A DNA stretch of 64,000 nucleotides from contig JBLNEW010000080.1 in the NCBI GenBank assembly GCA_050263095.1, positions 1 through 64,000 of the forward strand. Reading direction: 5' to 3'. The position numbers were made by a program, and so were the translations under genes. Position 1 is the first letter of the stretch. Each line of letters starts with the position of its first letter. Shown here one piece after another: positions 15,154 to 23,452 of the stretch. This stretch comes from FEB-35 sp050263095 (GTDB lineage Bacteria > Desulfobacterota > Deferrimicrobia > Deferrimicrobiales > Deferrimicrobiaceae). The notes beneath the pieces are model-generated. The model was not told the DNA's origin and did no database searches. It saw only the letters and a list, made by a program, of their open reading frames with translations.

Positions 15154-17838
15154 CTACCGGCTCCGGAGAACTTGCCGAAGCATGGTCGAGAGGTCGATCA
15201 GTTTGAACGGCTTCTGAATGAACCCGGCAAGTCCCTCCCCTACAAAACGCCGGATAGTCTGCTGCTCGTTGTACCCGCTGGTCAGGATGACCCGGACGTC
15301 GGGTCGGATCCGGCGTATCTCCCGGAACGCTTCCTCGCCGTCCATGCGCGGCATCGTAAGGTCCAGTATAACGCCCGCGATCTCTTCACTTCGTTCCCTG
15401 AATATCCCAACCGCCTCCTGCCCGTCCGCCGCGGCAAGAACCCGGAATCCCAGCGACTCCAGCATATCGACGCCAACGCGCCGAACCGTCTCCTCGTCGT
15501 CTGCCAGCAGAATAGTCCCCGTCCCAAGCCACCCGGCCTCCGGCGTCTCTTCCGACGCAGCAACAGCGGATGCCTTGGCGGAGGCGGGGAGGAGGACCTT
15601 GAAGGTCGATCCCCTCCCTGGCTCGCTGGCCACCTGGATCACGCCCCCGTGCCCCCTGACGATGCCGAGCACCGCGGCCAGTCCGAGGCCCCGACCCGTG
15701 AACTTGGTCGTGAAGAAGGGATCGAAGATCTTCCTGAGCGTCGGCTCATCCATCCCGGCTCCCGTGTCGGCCACCTCCAGGGAGACGTACAGACCCTCGG
15801 GCAGCTCCGCGTCCGGCCGGATTTCCCGCAGCAGGTCGCGGCCGCACTGCATCGCGCCGGTGGCGACGGCGATGGCTCCGGAGCTGTTGCCTATCGCTTC
15901 GGAGGCGTTGATGACGAGGTTCATGACGACCTGCCGGATCTGCGCGGCGTCGGCATCGATCCTGGGAAGATCCGGAAGGAAATCATATTGGAGCGCCGCC
16001 TTCTTCGAGACGGACATCGCCAGCATGTGGCCCATGTCCTTGATGAGCTCGTTTAAGTCGAGCGACTCCACGAGGAACCGCCCCTTGCCCGAGTAGGCAA
16101 GCATCTGCCGGCATAGATCGGCGGCGCGGCGAGTCGCTTTTTCTATCTCCAGGAGGTGGATCCGCACCGGCGATACGTTTGATAGTTTCGACTGGGCGAG
16201 GTCGGCGTGGCCCATGATGGCCATCAGGATGTTGTTGAAGTCGTGGGCGATCCCGCCTGCGAGGATTCCCAGGCTTTCCAGCTTCTGCGCGTGCCGGACC
16301 TGCTCCTCCAGCCTGAGCCGCTCCGCTTCCGCCCGGACGCGCTCCGTTATGTCCCTCGCCGCAGCGAAAACTCCTATGATATTTCCCGAGTTGTCCCTGT
16401 ACACGGAGGCATTGTACAGGACCGGCGTCACAAGCCCTCCCCGCCCCCGGATCTCGAGCGCGTAATCCTGCACCGACCCTTCCCGGAAAACCTTCTGATA
16501 TCCTGTACGCGCCCTTTCGGGGTCCGTGAAATAGTCGGAAAAATCCGTCCCGATGAGATGTTCTCTCGGGTAGCCTGTCACCTTTTCCGTGGCGATATTC
16601 ACATCCGTTATCTTTCCGGATGCATCGATTGTCACCAGCGGGTCGAGGCTGGCCTCGATCAGGCTCCTGTTGTACGCGCTTGCCATATGCAGTATTCCCT
16701 CCGCCCGCTTCCGCTCCGTATTGTCCCGCAGGAACGCGAAGAAACATTCATTGGGGGAGGTAATGTAGTTGACGCTGATCTCCACATCAAGCATGGTGCC
16801 GTCCTTGCGGCGGTGCTTCCCCTCGAACCGGTCCGATCCTTTTTCCATTATCTGCCGTATGCGTCGGACGATCTCCTCCTGCTTTTCCAGCGCCTCTATG
16901 TCCGAAACGGACATCCGGAGCAGTTCATCCCGGCTGTAGCCAAGGTTGCGGCAGACCGCATCGTTGACCTCGAGGAACCGGCCTCGGCAATCGGTTATCC
17001 AGAACCCGTCCGTGGCCGTTCGAAGAATCGTCTCGAATTCCTCCTCCTTCTTCCGGAGCGCGGCTTCCGCGCGTTTCCGGTCCCTGATGTCTCTCGCGAT
17101 CGTAGAGGCGCCCACGATCGTTCCGTCCGGGTCGCGAATCGGGGACACGGAAAGCGATACCTCTATGTTTTTTCCGTCCCTGCCGACTCGCGTCGTTTCG
17201 TAATGCTTGACCGTCTCGCCCCGCTTTATCCGCTCCAGGATCTCCCGGGTCTCGTCCGAAACGCCCTTGGGCGTCAGGATCGAGATCGATTTTCCGATCG
17301 CTTCCCCGGCGGAATGCCCGTAGAGCTTGGTCGCCCCGAAATTCCAACTGATGATCGCGCCGTCCAGGTCCTTTGCGATGATCGCATCCTCGGATGATTC
17401 CACGATGGCGGCAAGCTGCGCGAGCTTGTTTTCGACCTGCTTCCGCCCGGATATGTCCCGGCAGATGCTTACAAGGAAAGTCGCGCCCCCACGGCGGATC
17501 AATCTCGAGTTGACCTCGGTAGGGATGAGCCGGCCGTTCTTCGACCGGTGCACCGTCTCGAAAAACGCCCCCCCCTCGCTTTTCACCTTGGCGATCCGTT
17601 CCGAGACGTGCCGGGCCTGGTCCTGCGCGTTCACTTGCGACACGTTGATCCGGCGAAATTCGTCCCGCGTGAAGCCGTACCGATCGCAGGCGACCTTGTT
17701 GGCCTCCAGGAATCGCCCTTCGCCGTCCAGGATAAATATGGCGTCGCCGGAGAGGTCGAATACGGATCGGAGCAGATCGAGCTCGTCGATTGAGGAACCC
17801 GGGTCCACGGAGGTTCGATTGCGGGCAATTTCGCTCAT
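15154..17838 (-). CDS. Hybrid sensor histidine kinase (4 PAS, HisKA, HATPase, receiver)
   Basis: An 894-residue soluble sensor. Four tandem PAS domains are seen (cores GDAIFILDGEGRFLEANKVA, EDAIIAKDLDGAIISWN, DGFWITDCRGRFLEVND and LDPLVTIDASGKITDVN), filling about residues 15-515. The dimerization/phosphoacceptor helix has His in LAGGIAHDFNNILMAIMGHA. The ATPase part shows N and G boxes (VVMNLVINASEAI, VADTGAGMDEPTL, GRGLGLAAVLGIV). The C-terminal receiver begins TILLADDEETVRRVG with phospho-Asp in GVILDLTMPRMDG. The start at 17838 has AAGGGGA upstream. No transmembrane helix is present, so it senses an internal signal. No dedicated partner regulator is adjacent. Confidence 0.93.
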   Translation of the reverse strand: MSEIARNRTSVDPGSSIDELDLLRSVFDLSGDAIFILDGEGRFLEANKVACDRYGFTRDEFRRINVSQVNAQDQARHVSERIAKVKSEGGAFFETVHRSKNGRLIPTEVNSRLIRRGGATFLVSICRDISGRKQVENKLAQLAAIVESSEDAIIAKDLDGAIISWNFGATKLYGHSAGEAIGKSISILTPKGVSDETREILERIKRGETVKHYETTRVGRDGKNIEVSLSVSPIRDPDGTIVGASTIARDIRDRKRAEAALRKKEEEFETILRTATDGFWITDCRGRFLEVNDAVCRNLGYSRDELLRMSVSDIEALEKQEEIVRRIRQIMEKGSDRFEGKHRRKDGTMLDVEISVNYITSPNECFFAFLRDNTERKRAEGILHMASAYNRSLIEASLDPLVTIDASGKITDVNIATEKVTGYPREHLIGTDFSDYFTDPERARTGYQKVFREGSVQDYALEIRGRGGLVTPVLYNASVYRDNSGNIIGVFAAARDITERVRAEAERLRLEEQVRHAQKLESLGILAGGIAHDFNNILMAIMGHADLAQSKLSNVSPVRIHLLEIEKATRRAADLCRQMLAYSGKGRFLVESLDLNELIKDMGHMLAMSVSKKAALQYDFLPDLPRIDADAAQIRQVVMNLVINASEAIGNSSGAIAVATGAMQCGRDLLREIRPDAELPEGLYVSLEVADTGAGMDEPTLRKIFDPFFTTKFTGRGLGLAAVLGIVRGHGGVIQVASEPGRGSTFKVLLPASAKASAVAASEETPEAGWLGTGTILLADDEETVRRVGVDMLESLGFRVLAAADGQEAVGIFRERSEEIAGVILDLTMPRMDGEEAFREIRRIRPDVRVILTSGYNEQQTIRRFVGEGLAGFIQKPFKLIDLSTMLRQVLRSR

Positions 17839-17895
17839 CACGATCCCCTTTTGATAACCGTTCCCTGGGGACATGTTATCGAACGGTGCGTCTTT

Positions 17896-17910
17896 TGTAT
17901 ACTGTATACA
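17896..17910. promoter_or_regulatory. Palindromic operator candidate TGTATAC-T-GTATACA
   Basis: Seven-base perfect arms around one base, between the divergent hybrid kinase and the small membrane protein gene. A near copy (TGTATACTGTATGC) occurs at 44376-44389 upstream of another sensor gene, so it may be a shared regulator site. Confidence 0.4.
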
Positions 17911-17965
17911 TTGTGCAGCCGGTCCTGCAGGCGGGGCACGTGCCCGGTGTTATAATCGGACCTCT

Positions 17966-18241
17966 ATGAGCGATGATTCTTCTCCACGCGGAGGGCATTC
18001 GGGCAGGCCCGGGCGGCCGGGATCCCGGCCGCTCCTTGCGGCAGCACTCCTGGGGGGAATCGCCGCCGCGCTGTTCTTAGGCGCCTCGGTCCCGGACATG
18101 ATCGCGGGATTCGCGGGGATCGCCTCGCGCGCCTTTCGCCTGGCCCTGAAAGTGGTCGGAGTGATCGTGGCCCTGCCGGTCGCTTTCTACCTCGTCGAAC
18201 GGTTATTCCTTAAAAAGTCATCTCGCGACCGGGGACGATGA
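17966..18241 (+). CDS. Small membrane protein of unknown function
   Basis: A 91-residue protein: a Gly/Pro/Arg-rich N-terminus (about 1-25), two hydrophobic segments (LLAAALLGGIAAALFLGASV and LALKVVGVIVALPVAFYLVERLF) and a basic tail. The ATG at 17966 has no Shine-Dalgarno sequence. Instead TATAAT lies at 17951-17956, which would put transcription start within two or three bases of the ATG, so the message may be leaderless. No family is recognised. The stop is 7 bp before the end of the convergent acylase gene. Confidence 0.6.
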   Translation: MSDDSSPRGGHSGRPGRPGSRPLLAAALLGGIAAALFLGASVPDMIAGFAGIASRAFRLALKVVGVIVALPVAFYLVERLFLKKSSRDRGR

Positions 18242-18248
18242 GAGGGAT

Positions 18249-20654
18249 CTAATGGTTTTTCGGGGTGAGCTTTAGGCGGGCTTCCGCGTTCGCTTCGATA
18301 TCCTCCCTTTCGGTCCATGCCGGGTGAGTCTTTCCCGACAGCCAGAGATCGCTCTGGTCGCGGTAATGCCTTTCGAAGAAATGGCCGGACGCCCCCGTCG
18401 TTATCACCGAGCGCGCTTTCGGCCTGAATCCGACAGGGACCACCTGGCGCATCGCGGGTCCGACCAGCACCTGGAAATCCGTCCCGTGCCGGAATTCCTC
18501 CTTGAACACCGTCTTCCCGTCGCCGCCCACCGAATTGGGCCCTATGTTGAACCAGCGCTGAAAATACCTTTTCTTGCCGAAAGGGTGCTCGAAGGTCACC
18601 TGGTGAAGCCTTCCCCACGTCCAGGTCGAGGATACGTTCCCCAGCCGGTCCTTGAGAAACGACATTGCCGAAAAAAGAGACCTGGCCGCCAGGTCCTCCA
18701 GTGAATCCTTCCGCCCGGTAGCCTCGTTCGTGAAAAAGAGCGAGTCGCCCCTTTCGATCACCCTGTCCATGGCGTTCCACGCGAGGCGGGACGACCGGGA
18801 GAACTCCTCGTACAGCTCGTCGCCGAGCTGGTGATGGAATACGTTCTCTATCAGCTTCTCGTAGAAGACTTCGTACAGGATCGCCCCCCTGCTGTCCGCC
18901 CCGGCGGCCAGGTCCCACTCGGAGAGTATCGTCGCCGCCTCCCGGAAAACGGGTGACTCCGATTCCCGCTTCCTTGCGACCTGTATGGCCAGCGTAACGG
19001 CCCTGGATGCGTCCGGCAGAAGGACATCCGTCTGCATCCGCTCGAAGGAATCGGCGGAGAATTTTTCTTTCGCGCCGAGAATGCCGACGATCCGCCGTCC
19101 CCGGTCCGCCGGCTCGTAGAGACGCGACAGGTAGTGGGGAAACGCTTTTCCCGCGGGAGGGAAGTTGGCGGCCGCGACGAACTGCTCCGGAGGATTCCAG
19201 ACGCGCGGATTCCCGGTAAACGGGACGAATCCGCTCCAGTCGTATTCCCCGGTGTCGCCCGGAACGGGGAGCAGGGCGGAGCCCCCCTTGCGCACCGGTA
19301 TCCTTCCCGCCAGAACGACACCGATGTTGCCCTTCACATCGGCGTACACTACGTTTTGCGCGGGATGCGGAAACCCGGAGAGGGCCGTTAGGAACTCCTC
19401 GCGATTCTTCGCGCGGTTCAGCGCGTAAAGGGCGCCAACCGGATCCCCGCCGTCGTATCCAACCCAGTGGAAAGACAGCTGGGAAGAAACCCCGTGCAGC
19501 ACCGGCGAGAGGATCGGCCCGCGCGGCGTTTCATGGACTGTCACCACCTCGCTTTTTCCCCCCTTGACCGCTATCGTCTCCACCCTGCGCACGAGCGGCA
19601 CCCACTTCCTGCGGGACATCACCATGTCCCCGTCGACCTTCTCCACGAAGAAGTCGGCGTCGTCAAGCATCGCGCTGGTGAATCCCCACGCGATCTCCGG
19701 GTTGTGCCCGATAACCACGCCGGGCGCGCCCGGGAAGGAGACGCCGTAGACGTCGACGCCCGGGGCTGCCAGGTGGACCTCGTACCAGAGCGACGGGCAT
19801 GGAAGGACCATGTGCGGATCGTTCGCGAGAATCGGGCGGCCCGTTGTGCTCTTCCTGCCCGAGACTGCCCAGGCGTTCGACCCGCCGGAGCGGGCAAAAT
19901 CTCCCACGGTTGCCCGAAGAGAGGCGATCCCTTCGGCCAGCACTGACGGAGGCGATATCGACATCTTTGCGGCCGGGCCCGTGCCCGGCGAGATGACGGG
20001 CGACCCGGCGGGCACCTGCGGGAGCAGCTCCGCGAATTTATGCCGGGGAATCCGGAGGGCTATCTTGTGCAGCGTGGCTTCCTCGGCCCATTGCGCCAGC
20101 CCGAACGACTTGAGGAGCGTGCCGGCGGCCACGTCCTGCGCCGCCCATTGCCTCGGCACGGCTCCCATGAGGCGGAACTCCGCCGGCCATGCGCGAAGAG
20201 AGGCCATGCCGGCGTTCACCCCCTCGCAGTAGGCCTGCACGATCTCCCGGGTCTTCTTCGGCCACGAGGCGAAAAGCGCCGGAGCCCGGTCCGCGAAACC
20301 CAGGTGCCGGAAGAGACGGTCGGCGGGAAGGGCTTTTTCGCCGAAGATCTCGGCCAGCTCCCCGCGCGCCAGGCGCCGCTCCAGGTCCATCTGGAACAGC
20401 CTGTCCTGCGCGTGGGCGAACCCCTGGGCGAAGTAGAGGTCGTGCTCGTTTGCGGCCGTTATGTGGGGGATTCCGTACCGGTCCCGGACTATTTCCGCGG
20501 GCGCGGCGATTCCCGGAACGGCGATGACGCCGTCACGCTGCGGAACGCTCCCCTGGAAAAACGAGGAGCAGGAGGAGAGAAAAACGGCCGCGGCGAATAA
20601 CAGCAGCGCGGTCTTTGCCCTGGGTACCGGCGGGGCCGACCCCCACCGCCTCAT
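18249..20654 (-). CDS. Penicillin acylase-family Ntn hydrolase, predicted lipoprotein
   Basis: This 801-residue protein belongs to the penicillin amidase S45 family, made as a precursor and cut into alpha and beta chains. The start at 20654 overlaps the previous stop (ATGA). Its signal peptide ends LLLFAAAVFLSSC with Cys29 in a lipobox. The alpha chain shows the typical DRYGIPHITAANEHDLYFAQGFAHAQDRLFQMD. The beta chain should begin at the Ser of GGSNAWAVSG, the catalytic nucleophile, followed by ILANDPHM. Known relatives cleave amides such as beta-lactams, acyl-homoserine lactones or lipopeptides; the substrate here is unknown. Confidence 0.92.
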   Translation of the reverse strand: MRRWGSAPPVPRAKTALLLFAAAVFLSSCSSFFQGSVPQRDGVIAVPGIAAPAEIVRDRYGIPHITAANEHDLYFAQGFAHAQDRLFQMDLERRLARGELAEIFGEKALPADRLFRHLGFADRAPALFASWPKKTREIVQAYCEGVNAGMASLRAWPAEFRLMGAVPRQWAAQDVAAGTLLKSFGLAQWAEEATLHKIALRIPRHKFAELLPQVPAGSPVISPGTGPAAKMSISPPSVLAEGIASLRATVGDFARSGGSNAWAVSGRKSTTGRPILANDPHMVLPCPSLWYEVHLAAPGVDVYGVSFPGAPGVVIGHNPEIAWGFTSAMLDDADFFVEKVDGDMVMSRRKWVPLVRRVETIAVKGGKSEVVTVHETPRGPILSPVLHGVSSQLSFHWVGYDGGDPVGALYALNRAKNREEFLTALSGFPHPAQNVVYADVKGNIGVVLAGRIPVRKGGSALLPVPGDTGEYDWSGFVPFTGNPRVWNPPEQFVAAANFPPAGKAFPHYLSRLYEPADRGRRIVGILGAKEKFSADSFERMQTDVLLPDASRAVTLAIQVARKRESESPVFREAATILSEWDLAAGADSRGAILYEVFYEKLIENVFHHQLGDELYEEFSRSSRLAWNAMDRVIERGDSLFFTNEATGRKDSLEDLAARSLFSAMSFLKDRLGNVSSTWTWGRLHQVTFEHPFGKKRYFQRWFNIGPNSVGGDGKTVFKEEFRHGTDFQVLVGPAMRQVVPVGFRPKARSVITTGASGHFFERHYRDQSDLWLSGKTHPAWTEREDIEANAEARLKLTPKNH

Positions 20655-21715
20655 CGCTGCGCGAACACCCGGGCCTTGATCCTGGCAAGGACGGTCTCGA
20701 AGACCTCCCCCGTATAGGTCCGGACATGACGCCGCATCTCGATGAGGTACCGCTCTATCTCCCCCCACTCCTCGGCAAGGATGCGCGCCTGGTCCTTGTA
20801 GGCCCTGTCGTACGCCTTGTGCATGCGCTCCTGGAGCGCCGACCGCCTCGCCCCGTCGTCAGGATATGCCCGCTTGGGCAGGAACTCGTGGATCGCCTCG
20901 AAGATGCGGACGTCGGTATCGTCGAGATGGAACATCTCTATGTTGTCTATCATCACGACCTGCTTATCGGAGGTCGCCACGTAGTGGCCGTACCGCAGCG
21001 CAGTTCCGATGCAGTCTCCCAGCGCATCCTGCCGGGCGGCTCCCTCCACCCACCAGTCGCCGTCCTTGAGGATCCTGGAGACGGGCAGATCCTCGTCCAG
21101 GTAGATGTTCACGCCCTCCTCCTTCGGCTTGAGGAGCACTTCCTCGCCTTGCGGGCTCAGGTGGTACACGACAGGCAACGCAGCCAGGCCGACCAGCCCG
21201 GGAAGGCCGGCGTAAATGTACTCGCCCAGGCAGCCGAACCTGGAAAGGTAGACCTGGTGCTTCTTCCCCCCGCTGTCCTTCAACATGAAAAGCGTGTCCT
21301 TGTGAACCTTCTCCACCAGCTCCACGTTCATGATTTCGAAATCACGGGGCCCGTTCTTCTGCATGCGGGCGAGGAGAGCGAGAACGGCTTTCTTGAGGCC
21401 CGTCGTCTTGAGCTTCGACGTGAATATCTTCACGCGTGCGGCGTCCGGCATGAGGCGGATCGCGCCCCGGACCCAGTTAACGTATGAATGGGAAATGCTG
21501 ATGGGAAGCATGTCCGTGCTCGTCGGATCGAGCAGCTCGTCCACCTTGGCTTCCCAGAGCGGAATGTGCATCCCGAGGAATTCCTGGGGATTCTCCAGGC
21601 CCAGGATCTTCAGGATCTTCTCCCGGTCCCTGGTGGTCCGCTCGGCTGCCGGAACCTGGAAATAACGGCGGAGCGCTCGCTCGTATTTCGCCAGCTCGGG
21701 CTGGACAGGGCTCAT
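20651..21715 (-). CDS. Conserved-looking protein of unknown function, coupled to the acylase gene
   Basis: A 354-residue soluble protein that I do not recognise. The start at 21715 (MSPVQPELAKYERAL) is chosen for GGAGG eight bases upstream over an ATG 72 bp earlier. It is helix rich at both ends (charged C-terminus ERYLIEMRRHVRTYTGEVFETVLARIK broken up here as seen) with a mixed centre (FTSKLKTTGLKKAVLALLARMQKNG; LGEYIYAGLPGLVGLAALPVVYHLSP). No signal peptide is seen. The 4-bp overlap with the acylase gene implies coupled translation, so a shared pathway is likely, but no function is claimed. Confidence 0.75.
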   Translation of the reverse strand: MSPVQPELAKYERALRRYFQVPAAERTTRDREKILKILGLENPQEFLGMHIPLWEAKVDELLDPTSTDMLPISISHSYVNWVRGAIRLMPDAARVKIFTSKLKTTGLKKAVLALLARMQKNGPRDFEIMNVELVEKVHKDTLFMLKDSGGKKHQVYLSRFGCLGEYIYAGLPGLVGLAALPVVYHLSPQGEEVLLKPKEEGVNIYLDEDLPVSRILKDGDWWVEGAARQDALGDCIGTALRYGHYVATSDKQVVMIDNIEMFHLDDTDVRIFEAIHEFLPKRAYPDDGARRSALQERMHKAYDRAYKDQARILAEEWGEIERYLIEMRRHVRTYTGEVFETVLARIKARVFAQR

Positions 21716-21842
21716 CGGAAGATCCTCCGGAAGTGCCTGCTTTTTGATGTTGATATTACCATCGTTCGGTACCTGCGAATACTTCATATACCGGCCCGGG
21801 CCCTGTCCTGGCCGGGGGCGGCGGGCAAATCCAGGAGCTTCC

Positions 21843-22799
21843 CTAGAAGCGCCAGTTCACGGCGCCGCGAAGGCGGTAGTCGGGGACTATCTGCAGGCTC
21901 GTGTTGTTTTCTATCACCGGGAAATCCGCCCCCGCGGAAGCGCTCAAGTTCTCGTGCCACGTTGCGGATATTTCCGGGCCGATGAAAAGACTCGTTATCC
22001 CGGTGTCGGCCAATTCCTGCCCGTTCAACTTATCCTTCCCCTTTGTCTCTCCCGTGACGGCAAGCTGCAGGCCGAGGGTCCCCTCGTCGGAGAGCACGAG
22101 ATAGATCCCCGGCTTCAAACCGAATATAAGGTCGTTCGCGAACCTGTAGTCGAAATCTCCTTCGGTGCGTATGGAGTAATGAACGGCGGCCGTGACGAAC
22201 ATGCGCTTCCACCGTCCATATGCATCCGTTCCCACGATTAAATCGTATGAACCGCTGCCAAGGGCCAGGTCGTGGCCGTGGACGCCGCTTTCAGGCGCTC
22301 CTGGAGGAGGTTCCTCTTCGGAAAGCTCTTCCTTCAGCCGGTCGGCGTCGCCAGTGGGGACCTTGATTCCGCCGACCGCGTTCCAGAGGAATGTGCTCTC
22401 TTCCCTCAAACGCCTGTAGATGAGGGCGTTGCCGATGAGCGCCGCATCGCCTGGACCTGACACCGTGCCCTCGTCGATGCCGGCCCCCTCGGCGCGTTTG
22501 AAGGACCTGTGTATATAAGGAACGTTAAGCTGCACCCCGAACCTGTAGTTGAACTGGTACCCCAGGATGAACTGGGTGATCGAGCTGTTGAGGAACTGGC
22601 CCGCTTCGTTCTCCACCTTCCTGCCTCCGTCCCGGAGCGTGCCGAACCGGGTGTACTGCTCGAACACCCCCGTGAATACCCCCGGCTTGGACGCCTTCGC
22701 TTCCGTCGCGCGGTAGATCGCGCACAGGTCGCAGGCAAAGGCAGCCCCCGAGGCAGTCGCCATCATGACGCCAAGCAAGGCCATGACAAGTTTCCGCAT
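21843..22799 (-). CDS. Predicted outer-membrane beta-barrel protein with N-terminal CxxC
   Basis: A 318-residue exported protein: signal peptide MRKLVMALLGVMMATASGAAFA, then CDLCAIYRATEA with a CxxC pair right after the cleavage site. The rest alternates aromatic and polar residues in about 12 strands (QFILGYQFNYRFGVQLNVPY, KRMFVTAAVHYSIRTEG) and ends in RGAVNWRF with a terminal Phe, as expected for outer-membrane barrels. It resembles uncharacterised transporter-type barrels found beside metal or thiol genes. A thioredoxin-like gene follows 41 bp upstream in transcription order, so the CxxC may be its client. Confidence 0.75.
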   Translation of the reverse strand: MRKLVMALLGVMMATASGAAFACDLCAIYRATEAKASKPGVFTGVFEQYTRFGTLRDGGRKVENEAGQFLNSSITQFILGYQFNYRFGVQLNVPYIHRSFKRAEGAGIDEGTVSGPGDAALIGNALIYRRLREESTFLWNAVGGIKVPTGDADRLKEELSEEEPPPGAPESGVHGHDLALGSGSYDLIVGTDAYGRWKRMFVTAAVHYSIRTEGDFDYRFANDLIFGLKPGIYLVLSDEGTLGLQLAVTGETKGKDKLNGQELADTGITSLFIGPEISATWHENLSASAGADFPVIENNTSLQIVPDYRLRGAVNWRF

Positions 22800-22840
22800 G
22801 CCGATTTTTCCTTTCCACGTCGGTATATGAAAAACTCTCT

Positions 22841-23374
22841 TTATTCGGCTGCCAAACGGAGGGATAAAGACTCGTCATACTTCTCGATGCGATCGGGAAA
22901 GGAGTTTCCGTTGTATACGATCATGCCCGCGTTGTTGATGACGATGTAAACCGGGACCCCGGGCACATTGTATTTTTTTGCTACGCTGCCGTCAGGATCG
23001 AGGAGGACGGGATACAGTATGCCGAGGGACCGGACCGCCGCCTTAACCTTCTTCGGGCTTTCCTTAACGTTGACGGCAACGACCTCCACGGTCCCCTGGC
23101 GATGGATACGGTTTATGACGGGGACCTGCTCCTTGCATAGCGGGCACCACGCCGCCCAGAATACGAGCAGGACAGGCTTCTTCCCTACGAACCGCCCGAG
23201 AGATTTCGGCGCGCCGTCGAGATCCGGCAGCGAGAAGTCCAGGAAACGTGCTTCATCCTGCGCCTTGGGATGTGAAACCGCCTCCGTGTGGTCCCCTTCG
23301 TGCCCCAGGCACGGCAAGGCGCCGAAAGCACCTGTCGCAACCAGGATCGCCATGACCGTCAAGAAACGCTTCAT
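22841..23374 (-). CDS. TlpA-type periplasmic thioredoxin
   Basis: A 177-residue TlpA/ResA-like redoxin. The signal peptide is MKRFLTVMAILVATGAFGALPCLG. A short His-rich stretch (HEGDHTEAVSH) precedes the redoxin fold, whose active site is FWAAWCPLCKEQVP (CPLC). The later cis-Pro region NVPGVPVYIVINNAGMIVY is intact. Such proteins reduce apocytochrome or other disulfides in the periplasm. It precedes the CxxC-bearing barrel protein in the same direction, and the two may form a small operon. Confidence 0.9.
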   Translation of the reverse strand: MKRFLTVMAILVATGAFGALPCLGHEGDHTEAVSHPKAQDEARFLDFSLPDLDGAPKSLGRFVGKKPVLLVFWAAWCPLCKEQVPVINRIHRQGTVEVVAVNVKESPKKVKAAVRSLGILYPVLLDPDGSVAKKYNVPGVPVYIVINNAGMIVYNGNSFPDRIEKYDESLSLRLAAE

Positions 23375-23417
23375 CTGTCGCCCGCGGAGGCCGTCTTGAT
23401 GCCTGAAACTAAGACTC

Positions 23418-23446
23418 CCTTGCCCCCTGTGAGGTTGCAGGCAAGG
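23418..23446 (-). terminator. Possible terminator after the antiporter gene
   Basis: Arms CCTTGCC and GGCAAGG, 7 bp, 7 bases past the antiporter stop on the minus strand. The following GAGTCTTAGTTT is only weakly T-rich, so termination may be partial. Confidence 0.35.
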
Positions 23447-23452
23447 TGAAGG

